Shown: piece after piece, positions 12,260 to 19,258 of the stretch
How the letters are laid out: every line of letters starts with the position of its first letter
Position numbering within the stretch: position 1 is the stretch's first letter
DNA from: Planctomycetota bacterium
GTDB lineage: Bacteria; Planctomycetota; J058
DNA: 64,000 nt
Direction: 5' to 3'
Assembly: GCA_023954375.1 (NCBI GenBank)
Contig: JAMLIC010000013.1
Location: forward strand, 62,001 to 126,000
Position numbers and translations under genes: made by a program
The notes under the pieces: generated by a model
Seen by the model: only the letters and a program-made list of their open reading frames with translations
The model's database searches: none
What the model was told of the DNA's origin: nothing

Positions 12260-13696
12260 TTATGCGGGGCGTCGCGCGAGCGTGCCCGCGCCGGCGACGA
12301 GGAACCCCGCGGCGGCGAGGGCGAGGAAGGGGAGCGCGGCGAGGCGCTGCGTGTGGAGCGCCGCGACGACGCCCACGGCGGCCCACAGCGCGAGCGCGAG
12401 CTCGAGCGTCGCGCGGCGCCACGCCGACGCCGCGCGGTAGCGCCGCGCCGCCGCGCCGCCGCGCTTGGGGGTGCGCACGAACGGGACGTCCGACCGGCGC
12501 AGGAGGCCGGCGAGGTAGGCGAGGGCGTTCGAGAGGCTCAGGCCGAGGCCGACGGCGAAGAGGAGCGGGACCAGCGCCAGCGCCTCGAGCCGCGCGCGCG
12601 CCCCGCGCTGGGAGGCGACGTGGAACGCGGCGACGGGGGCCGCCGCCGCGACGAGGAGGCCCAGGTGCGCGAGGGCGAGCGCGTGGTCTTCGGGGCGCCC
12701 GAGGGCCACGGCGGGGACCATGAGCAGGGCCAGGGCGAGCGCCAGGACGTAGGAGGCGTTGAGGAGGAGCTGGCAGGTGGCCTCGACGCGCGCGGCCAAC
12801 GGCACGCCGGGCGCTCGCCACACCGCGCCGAGGAGCTTGCGGGCGGTCTGCGCCGACCCGCGCGTCCAGCGCTCCTGCTGGGTGCGCAGGGCGCCGACGT
12901 CCTCGGGGAGCTCGCCCGGCACGGCCACGTCGTCGAGGTACAGGAAGCGCCAGCCGCGGAGCTGCGCGCGCAGCGAGAGGTCGAGGTCCTCGGTGAGCGT
13001 GTCCGACTGCCAGCCGCCGCTCGCCTCGATCGCCTCGCGCCGGAACACGCCCGCCGTGCCGTTGAAGTTGAAGAAGCGCCCGCCGCGGCAGCGCGCGGCC
13101 TGCTCGACGCGGAAGTGCGCGTCGAGCGCCAGCGCCTGCACGCGCGTGAGCAGGTTCGCGCGGCGGTTGAGGTGCTCCCAGCGCGCCTGCACGAGCCCGA
13201 GGTCCGGGTCGGCGAACCGGGGCGCGGTGCGGCGCAGGAAGTCGGGGGCGGGGACGAAGTCGGCGTCGAACACGGCGACCAGCTCGCCGCGGGCGCGCGC
13301 GAGCCCGTGCGCCAGCGCCCCCGCCTTGTAGCCGGCGCGGCCGTCGCGGCGCACGTGCTCGATCGCCAGGCCGGCGGCGCGGTGGTGGGCGATGCGCGCC
13401 GCGACCAGCGCCGTCGTCTCGTCGGTCGAGTCGTCGAGGACCTGCACCTCGAGGCGGTCGCGCGGGTAGTCGAGCGCGGCCGCGGCGTCGACCGCGCGCG
13501 CCGCCACCGCCGCCTCGTTGAACAGCGGCAGCTGCACCGTGACCACCGGCCACTCGACCGGGCTGGCCGGCGGCGGGGGCGGCGGCGGGCTCCGCCGGAG
13601 GACGACCAGGAGCGCGAGGCGGTGCAGGCCGCCGAGCGCCAGGCCGCCGAGGGCGACCAGGGAGGCCAGGGTGACCGAGAGCGCGGCCGGGTCCAC
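12260..13696 (-). CDS. GT2 family processive glycosyltransferase (cellulose/mannan-synthase-like)
   Basis: About 478 residues. An N-terminal membrane helix precedes a GT-A domain with the expected acidic motifs: LDDSTDE, the metal-binding VAVFDADF, TEDLDLSLR, and the QQERW signature (Q-x-x-R-W) of processive beta-glycosyltransferases. Four or five membrane helices follow. It should use a nucleotide sugar at the cytoplasmic face and make or export a beta-linked glycan or glycolipid; the sugar is unknown. The start is a GTG. It lies 6 bases after the stop of the pentapeptide-repeat gene, so it is the last gene of that minus-strand set. Confidence 0.88.
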   Translation of the reverse strand: MDPAALSVTLASLVALGGLALGGLHRLALLVVLRRSPPPPPPPASPVEWPVVTVQLPLFNEAAVAARAVDAAAALDYPRDRLEVQVLDDSTDETTALVAARIAHHRAAGLAIEHVRRDGRAGYKAGALAHGLARARGELVAVFDADFVPAPDFLRRTAPRFADPDLGLVQARWEHLNRRANLLTRVQALALDAHFRVEQAARCRGGRFFNFNGTAGVFRREAIEASGGWQSDTLTEDLDLSLRAQLRGWRFLYLDDVAVPGELPEDVGALRTQQERWTRGSAQTARKLLGAVWRAPGVPLAARVEATCQLLLNASYVLALALALLMVPAVALGRPEDHALALAHLGLLVAAAAPVAAFHVASQRGARARLEALALVPLLFAVGLGLSLSNALAYLAGLLRRSDVPFVRTPKRGGAAARRYRAASAWRRATLELALALWAAVGVVAALHTQRLAALPFLALAAAGFLVAGAGTLARRPA

Positions 13697-13702
13697 GCGG
13701 CG

Positions 13703-14677
13703 CTAGTGCGGGTCGCTCTCGTAGAGGACTTGCTCCTCGCCGTCGACCCACACGCTGATGCGGCTGACGGCGCGGCGCATGGGGATCAGCCGGGCGAGGG
13801 CGAGGTCCCAGTCGCGCTCGGCGCCGCCGTGGACCGGGCGGGCGTGCGGCCCGCTCGGCTGGCGCGCGGTGAAGCGCGATGGGCCGCCGGGCAGCGGGCC
13901 GTTGGGCAGCGGGCCGTTGGGGCGCGCGGCCGGCGACGCGCGGTGCTGGCCGGTGACCCGCGGGGCGGCGCCGGGGCCGGCGGGCGGCCGCGGGGCGCCC
14001 TCGCCTGGGCGTCGCACCGCCTGCGAGAGCGGCGCGCGGCGCACCTGCTGCGACACCCGCGCCGGCGGGCGGGCCGACTCGACGACGATCCCGGCGCGGT
14101 CGGGCGGCTGCACGGTCGCCCGGTCGAGGGCGCCGGCCGAGACGGTCATTCCGCGGCAGGTCGCGCCGGAGAAGTCCGCCGCCGTGAGGACGGCCTGGCG
14201 CAGGTCGGCGCCGTCGAGGCTCGCGCCGGAGAGGAACGTGTCGCGGCAGGAGGCGCCGGTCAGGTTGGCGTTGGTGAGCGTGGCGCCGTCGAGCATGGCG
14301 CCGTCGAGCAGGGCCCCGCGCAGGTTCGCCCCGGTGAGGTCGGTGTTCGACAGGTAGGCGCCGCGGAGGTCGGCCCCCTCGAGGTTGGCGCCGGTGAGGA
14401 GCGCGTCGCGGACGTCGGCCTTCTGCAGGCGCGAGCGGCCGAGGTTGGCGCCGGTGAGGTCGACGGCGTAGAGGTTCACCTCGTCGAGCTGCTGGCCGAC
14501 GAGCGGCACGAAGCGCAGGTCGAGCCCGTCGCGGACCTCGGAGGTGCCCTCGAGCTCCTCCAGGATGGCCGGCAGGCTCAACCCGCCCTCGTTGCGCAGG
14601 TCCTGGAGCACCCGCTGGAGGACCTGGCGGCCGACCGGCGTGCTCCAGCGGGTCTCGAGGCGTTCGGACGAGGTCAC
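13703..14677 (-). CDS. Pentapeptide-repeat protein
   Basis: About 324 residues. After a roughly 70-residue N-terminal segment (RLETRWSTPVGRQVLQRVL and on) come about 25 pentapeptide repeats of the A(D/N)LxG type (LTGANLEGADLRGAYLSN), which should fold as a right-handed quadrilateral beta-helix. A Pro/Arg/Gly-rich spacer follows, then a short C-terminal segment ending in YESDPH. The function of such proteins is usually unknown; they mostly make protein contacts. The start is uncertain: the GTG at 14677 fits the spacing, but no strong ribosome site is visible. It is tightly followed by the glycosyltransferase gene. Confidence 0.75.
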   Translation of the reverse strand: MTSSERLETRWSTPVGRQVLQRVLQDLRNEGGLSLPAILEELEGTSEVRDGLDLRFVPLVGQQLDEVNLYAVDLTGANLGRSRLQKADVRDALLTGANLEGADLRGAYLSNTDLTGANLRGALLDGAMLDGATLTNANLTGASCRDTFLSGASLDGADLRQAVLTAADFSGATCRGMTVSAGALDRATVQPPDRAGIVVESARPPARVSQQVRRAPLSQAVRRPGEGAPRPPAGPGAAPRVTGQHRASPAARPNGPLPNGPLPGGPSRFTARQPSGPHARPVHGGAERDWDLALARLIPMRRAVSRISVWVDGEEQVLYESDPH

Positions 14678-14721
14678 CCGGGAAAGGATAAGCTCAGGCG
14701 ACGCATGGGACAAGGAGGGCG

Positions 14722-15666
14722 TCAGCGGAGCTCGACCGGAAGGCGGTCGCGCCGCGAGTCCTCGCGCAGGAGCGCGCCGTCGGGCCGCCGGAGCGTGACC
14801 CACAAGGTCGCGCCCTCCTCGCCCACGCCCTCGACGACCGCGTGCCCGAGGCGCTGGCCCACCTTCAGGCGCACCCGCTCGCTCGTGAAGCGGCCCGCCG
14901 CGCGGTCCCAGCGGTGGACCAGGGCGTACGCCGTGCACGCGGCGGGGCGGTGCGGGACGAGGTCGACCGACAGGGGCACGACGTAGAGCTCCGGCGGCGT
15001 CTCCACCTCGTCCGACGGCGGGCTCTCGCGCCGCGCGAGGGCCGGGTCGAGCGCCTGGAACGTCCCGGCCTGCGAGGCGAGCTGCACCTGGCGGTCCTCG
15101 GCGTCGGGGCGCGCCATGGTGACCACCCGGTAGCGGTAGCGGGCGCGGGGCTGCACGTCCGTGTCGACGAACTCGCCCGCGGGCGCCGGGCTGGCCACCA
15201 CCTCCCAGGGCCCGTCGCCCTCGCGGCGCTCGACGGCGGCGTCGACGAGGACGTAGGCCGCGGCGCCGGAGGTCCAGCGCACGACGACGCGGCCGCGCTC
15301 GGCCGTGGCGACGACCCCCTGCGCCGCCTCGTGGCGGAATGGCGGCGGCTGGGGCGGGGCCACCACGTCGAACACGAACGCCGGCCGGCGGTGCAGGGCC
15401 CAGGCGGGCCAGAGGGAGGGGACCTCGGGCGGGGCGAGCAGGCGGGCGCGCAGGGCCTCGGCCCAGGCGGGCGCGGGCGCCGGGGCGATCGAGGGCGCCC
15501 CGGCGAAGTGAGCGCCGACGGCTGCGAGCGACCGGTCGAGGTCGACGCGCGTGGCCTCGTCGGGCGCGCGGTCCCGGAGCCCGGCCGCCGCGCCCGTGAG
15601 CCAGAGGGCGCAGGCGGCGAGGATCGCCTTGTCGAAGGTGCGGAGGAGGAGGAGGCGGGTGGACAC
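14722..15666 (-). CDS. Membrane-anchored protein with FN3-like region, unknown function
   Basis: A 314-residue protein. An N-terminal membrane helix (about 14-30, AILAACALWLTGAAAGL) suggests that most of the chain is outside the cytoplasm. The middle (about 115-190) has the pattern of a fibronectin-III-like beta-sandwich (VVVRWTSGAAAYVL, then YRYRVVTM). The C-terminus (VGQRLGHAVVEGVGEEGATLWV) resembles the small domain seen in GspB/PulC-like secretion proteins. GTG at 15666 follows GGAGGT with good spacing. It is probably in one unit with the two genes after it. No specific family was recognised. Confidence 0.65.
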   Translation of the reverse strand: MSTRLLLLRTFDKAILAACALWLTGAAAGLRDRAPDEATRVDLDRSLAAVGAHFAGAPSIAPAPAPAWAEALRARLLAPPEVPSLWPAWALHRRPAFVFDVVAPPQPPPFRHEAAQGVVATAERGRVVVRWTSGAAAYVLVDAAVERREGDGPWEVVASPAPAGEFVDTDVQPRARYRYRVVTMARPDAEDRQVQLASQAGTFQALDPALARRESPPSDEVETPPELYVVPLSVDLVPHRPAACTAYALVHRWDRAAGRFTSERVRLKVGQRLGHAVVEGVGEEGATLWVTLRRPDGALLREDSRRDRLPVELR

Positions 15667-15807
15667 AGTGACCTCCGTGTGGGCCGCGCCTCGCGCGCGC
15701 GGCCCTGCAGGCGATCACGTCGGGTCGCCGCGCCAGGTTCGACCCCGGCGGGCGGCAGGCTCACGGGCCAGCGCGAGGATGACGGGGCGCTGACGGGGCG
15801 ATGACCG

Positions 15808-16260
15808 TCAGCCCCGGCGCGGCTCGGGCATGGGCGCGAGCTTGACCTCTTCGGCGCGCCCGGCGTTCAGGAGGAGCAGCACGGCGTCCTCGATGCGGAA
15901 GCTCCCCTCGCGGCGCTCGCCGCCGCGGGCGTCGATCCGCCGCGTCTCGCCCTGCGGGGAGACGCGCCCGACGAGGCGGAAGTCGCTGTCGTAGACGAAG
16001 TGGATCAGCCCCTCGTCGCGCTCGCCTTTGTAGGCGACCTTCGTGCTCTTCACGTAGCCGCGCACGCGCGGCCGCGGCACGCCGACGAGCACGCGCCGCC
16101 AGGCGACCGGCTCGGCGCGGTCGAAGCGGGAGAACTCCTCCACGTTGCGCGAGCCGATCTGGTCGGGATGTCCGGTGCGCGTGCCCATGCAGCCGGGGGC
16201 GGCGGCGAGGGCGAGCGCCAGGCCGGCCAGGCGGAGGGTCGTGCTCGTGCGGGGCGTCAT
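15808..16260 (-). CDS. Putative lipoprotein, unknown function
   Basis: 150 residues with a signal sequence ending in a lipobox-like AAAPGC, so the mature chain is probably lipid-anchored. The body has two or three stretches of short beta-strands (VRGYVKSTKVAYKGE, LIHFVYDSDFRLVGRVSPQG) and an acidic/charged end. No family was recognised. It is divergent from pilT, with about 130 bases between the two starts, so the two may share a control region. Confidence 0.6.
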   Translation of the reverse strand: MTPRTSTTLRLAGLALALAAAPGCMGTRTGHPDQIGSRNVEEFSRFDRAEPVAWRRVLVGVPRPRVRGYVKSTKVAYKGERDEGLIHFVYDSDFRLVGRVSPQGETRRIDARGGERREGSFRIEDAVLLLLNAGRAEEVKLAPMPEPRRG

Positions 16261-16387
16261 GGGGCGGTCCTGCGGGCGCGCTGCGGCCGACCATGGTAAC
16301 GCCCCGGCCAGGGCGGGCGCCACGGTCCGTCCGGCGATGGCGGCGCGCCCGGCGCTCCCCTATCCTCTCCCTCCTGCGGAGGCAGGC

Positions 16388-17560
16388 GTGGCCGAACCCA
16401 GGGACGAGACGGACGGGAAGGGGCTGAGCCAGCGGATCAGGCCGCCCGACCCGGAGGGGAGCCTGAAGGAGCTCGAGCGGCTGCTCAAGCTCATGAACAA
16501 GTACCAGGCCTCCGACCTGCACCTCAAGGTCGGCAACCCGCCGATCCTGCGCGTGCAGGGGAAGGTGCGCTACTTCGACGCCGAGCCGCTCGACGGGCCG
16601 ACGATCGAGGCCATGCTCATGGAGATCCTCACGCCGGCGCAGCGCGAGACGATCTCGCGCCTCGAGGACCTCGACTTCGCCCACTCCGTGCCGAAGGTCG
16701 GCCGCTACCGGATCAACGCGTTCAGGCAGCGTGGGTCGGTGTCGCTGGCGATCCGCCGCGTCAACACGGAGATCCCCAGCTTCGAGCAGCTCAACCTCGC
16801 CGCCGAGACCATGCGCAAGATCGCCGGCCACCGGCAGGGGCTCGTGATCGTGGCCGGCGTCACGGGCAGCGGGAAGTCGACGACGCTCGCGGCCATGATC
16901 GAGTTCATCAACTCGACGCGGCGCTGCCACATCGTCACGATCGAGGACCCGATCGAGTACCTCTACAAGGACAAGAAGGCCTTCGTCAACCAGCGCGAGG
17001 TGGGGATCGACGTGGGCTCGTTCCCGGCGGCGCTGAAGAGCGTCGTGCGCCAGGACCCCGACGTGATCCTGATCGGCGAGATGCGCGACCGCGAGACCTT
17101 CGAGACGGCGCTCACGGCGTCGGAGACCGGCCACCTGGTGTTCGGGACGCTCCACTCGTCGACGGTGTCGCAGACGATCGGCCGCGTGATCGACATGTTC
17201 CCGGCCGAGCGCGAGCGGCAGCTGCGCACGTCGCTCGCGTTCAACCTGCGGGCGGTGATCTGCCAGAAGATCCTCCCGGCGTCGAAGGACGAGGTGGGCC
17301 TCGTCCCGGCGCAGGAGATCCTGGTCGTGAACCCGACCGTGCAGAAGCTGATCCAGGACGGCGAGGACAAGAAGCTCGAGCTGATCATCCGCGGCGGCAA
17401 GGAGGACGGCATGCAGGACTTCAACCAGGCGCTCATGACCCTGGTGGCGAAGGGCCTGATCGCCGAGAAGACCGCCCTCGAGGCCAGCCACAACCCCGAG
17501 CAGCTGACGATGAACCTGAAGGGGATCTTCCTCGGCGACGACCGCAAGATCGTCAAGTAG
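16388..17560 (+). CDS. pilT: Type IV pilus retraction ATPase
   Basis: A 390-residue PilT-type secretion ATPase. The N-terminal domain (about 25-130) carries the MNKYQASDLHLKVGNPPILR signature. The ATPase has Walker A GVTGSGKST (157-165), the Asp box TIEDPIEYLY, Walker B VILIGEMRD and the His box TGHLVFGTLH, all intact. As a hexamer it would power pilus disassembly and twitching, or act in a related secretion or fimbrial system. The start GTG at 16388 follows TGCGGAGGCAG; upstream of it the frame is open but unlike PilT. No other pilus gene is adjacent. It converges with the next gene, with only 4 bases between the stops. Confidence 0.93.
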   Translation: MAEPRDETDGKGLSQRIRPPDPEGSLKELERLLKLMNKYQASDLHLKVGNPPILRVQGKVRYFDAEPLDGPTIEAMLMEILTPAQRETISRLEDLDFAHSVPKVGRYRINAFRQRGSVSLAIRRVNTEIPSFEQLNLAAETMRKIAGHRQGLVIVAGVTGSGKSTTLAAMIEFINSTRRCHIVTIEDPIEYLYKDKKAFVNQREVGIDVGSFPAALKSVVRQDPDVILIGEMRDRETFETALTASETGHLVFGTLHSSTVSQTIGRVIDMFPAERERQLRTSLAFNLRAVICQKILPASKDEVGLVPAQEILVVNPTVQKLIQDGEDKKLELIIRGGKEDGMQDFNQALMTLVAKGLIAEKTALEASHNPEQLTMNLKGIFLGDDRKIVK

Positions 17561-17564
17561 CCAG

Positions 17565-18011
17565 CTACTCGAGCTCGAGCTCCGGCTCCTTGAGCGCGGC
17601 GGCCGTCTTCGAGATCGTGAAGCGCCGGGCCATGATCGGCACGTCGTCGCAGATCACCTCGAAGGTGTACTGCCCGAAGTGCGGGAAGACGAAGCCGCGG
17701 ATCTCGAACACGAGGTCGACGACGGCCTGCGGGTTGTCGGCCGGGAAGTCGACCACGCCGCCGAGGCGCAGCAGGTCGTTCTCGTACTCGGGGTCGTAGC
17801 AGAGCCGCAGCGCGATCGGCACGGGCCCGCGCCCGCCGGTGAAGGCGGCGAAGGCGCACATCTTGTCGTGCCGCACCGGGACCGTCGACGAGAGGATCCC
17901 GTTGAACATGTTGATCAGGGACTTGTTGCGCGAGCGCACGTCCTCGATCACGGCGTCGCACAGGACGAGCGCGAGGCACTGCGGGGCGACGTGGTTCAGC
18001 TTGCTGGCCAT
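17565..18011 (-). CDS. DUF6941-type conserved protein
   Basis: A 148-residue protein opening with LALVLCDAVIEDVRSRNKSLINMFNGI, then FAAFTGGRGPVPIALRL and FPHFGQYTFEVICDD. This pattern (cell-surface-like beta sandwich, a 'fill-in for a missing annotation' type small protein) matches the DUF6941 family, whose function is unknown. There is no signal peptide or membrane helix. It converges tail to tail with pilT, and a short inverted repeat lies over the junction (17556-17569). Assignment is from remembered family pattern, not a search. Confidence 0.65.
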   Translation of the reverse strand: MASKLNHVAPQCLALVLCDAVIEDVRSRNKSLINMFNGILSSTVPVRHDKMCAFAAFTGGRGPVPIALRLCYDPEYENDLLRLGGVVDFPADNPQAVVDLVFEIRGFVFPHFGQYTFEVICDDVPIMARRFTISKTAAALKEPELELE

Positions 18012-18124
18012 TCCATCCCGAGGCTACACCCTGCCGTGCAGGGCCGCCCGGGGGGATCGAGAGCAGGCGCTCGTGGCCCGGCGCGGGGCGTTCGAGCGCA
18101 ACGGGTTCCGGGGCCGCGGGTCGC

Positions 18125-18430
18125 CTACGTCCCGCCCTGTTCCGGCGGCTCGGGGCGCGGGCGGGCGCGGAGCAGCTCGAGCCCCTTCTCCCCGTGCTCG
18201 CGGAGCAGCGCCACGGCCTGGGGGCCGTGGACCTTCACCAGCGCCAGGACCTCGGCGCCGTGCTTCTTCGTCAGCTCGAGCACCTCGGGGCCGTGCTTCT
18301 TGACCAGCTCGACCACCTCGGGGCCGTGCTCCTTCACGAGGCGCGCCGTCTCCGCGCCGGCCACCTTGAGGGCGTCCAGGGCGGCGGGGCCGTGCTTCTT
18401 CACCTTCGCGAGCAGGTCGTCGAGGTCCAT
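18125..18430 (-). CDS. Small protein made of seven 11-residue repeats
   Basis: A 101-residue protein. After MDLDDLLAKV comes an uninterrupted array of seven 11-residue units, for example KEHGPEVVELV, KKHGPEVLELT, KKHGAEVLALV and REHGEKGLELL, then a Pro/Arg-rich end. Each unit has K-x-H-G-P at the start and hydrophobics at positions 7, 8, 10 and 11, which suits an amphipathic, 11-residue-periodic helix. This periodicity is seen in LEA, apolipoprotein and synuclein-like proteins that coat membranes or protect from desiccation. No known family was recognised, and no signal peptide is present. Confidence 0.7.
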   Translation of the reverse strand: MDLDDLLAKVKKHGPAALDALKVAGAETARLVKEHGPEVVELVKKHGPEVLELTKKHGAEVLALVKVHGPQAVALLREHGEKGLELLRARPRPEPPEQGGT

Positions 18431-18655
18431 TGCGCTCCATGATGCGCTCGCGAGGGGCGGGCGATCGGCCTGAGCCCCGGGCTTGCGTGAGCTGTCCCGT
18501 TCCGCCCGTCCCCATCGCTCGCTTGGGCTGGTCGTGACCGAGCACCTGGATTGAAGCTCCTCCCCGGGCTCCCCGCAAGTCACGGTGGCGCCGCGGGCTG
18601 GGGCAGGGGTAGGCTCGGGTTTCGGCCGCGCCCGGCGGCGCCGTAGGAGAGGGAG

Positions 18656-19258
18656 ATGGCCCTGCCCGCCGCCGCCCCCAGCCTGGACCGGTTGAGCGAC
18701 CGCGAGCTCGTGGCCAGGTGCCTGGCGGCCGGGGAGCGCTACGACGCGGCCTTCGATGCGATCTACGCGCGCCACGCGGACCGGGTGTTCGGCTTCCTGC
18801 TCAAGCTCACGCGCTCGCGCGAGGCGGCGGAGGACGCGCTCCAGGAGACGTTCGTGCGCGTGCACCGGAGCCTCGAGCGCTTCGACCTCGGCCGCGACCT
18901 CTCGGTCTGGCTGCTGCAGATCGCCCGCTACGTGGCGATCGACGCCTTCCGGGTGGAGCGGAAGGTCAAGCGCCTGGAGGCGGCCGTGTCGGCCGAGCGC
19001 CCGGAGCCGGCGCGCGACGACCCGGCGCGCGCGGCCGCGGAGCAGGAGCGGGCGGCCGTGGTGAACGAGGTCCTCGAGGGGCTGTCGATCGACGACCGGG
19101 CGCTCCTCGTGCTGCGCCACTACCACGGGCTCACCTTCCAGGCGATCGGCGAGGTCGCCGACTGCTCGGCGCGCACGGCCCAGAACCGCGTCGAGGCGGC
19201 GGCGCGCCGCTTCCAGCTGGCGCTCCAGGCCCGCCGCGGCGAGGGAGGTGGCGCGTGA
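18656..19258 (+). CDS. ECF-type RNA polymerase sigma factor
   Basis: A 200-residue ECF sigma factor. Region 2 reads SREAAEDALQETFVRVHRSL with LSVWLLQIARYVAIDAFR. Region 4 reads LSIDDRALLVLRHYHGLTFQAIGEVADCSARTAQNRV. The ribosome site GGAGAGGGAG directly precedes the ATG. Its TGA overlaps the GTG of the next gene, as in the cassette at 1015-3629. The two cassettes share gene order, the GTGA coupling and the opening SAC of the partner protein, so they look paralogous. Confidence 0.93.
   Translation: MALPAAAPSLDRLSDRELVARCLAAGERYDAAFDAIYARHADRVFGFLLKLTRSREAAEDALQETFVRVHRSLERFDLGRDLSVWLLQIARYVAIDAFRVERKVKRLEAAVSAERPEPARDDPARAAAEQERAAVVNEVLEGLSIDDRALLVLRHYHGLTFQAIGEVADCSARTAQNRVEAAARRFQLALQARRGEGGGA

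Noticed and set aside
12250..12275. GGTTATGC near the end of the glycosyltransferase gene as another RIT-like end
   Set aside because: Only eight bases match, with no second half-site.
17556..17569. Inverted repeat AGTAGC-CA-GCTACT at the pilT/DUF6941 junction as a two-way terminator
   Set aside because: The stem is short, the loop is 2 bases and no T-run follows; it may be chance.
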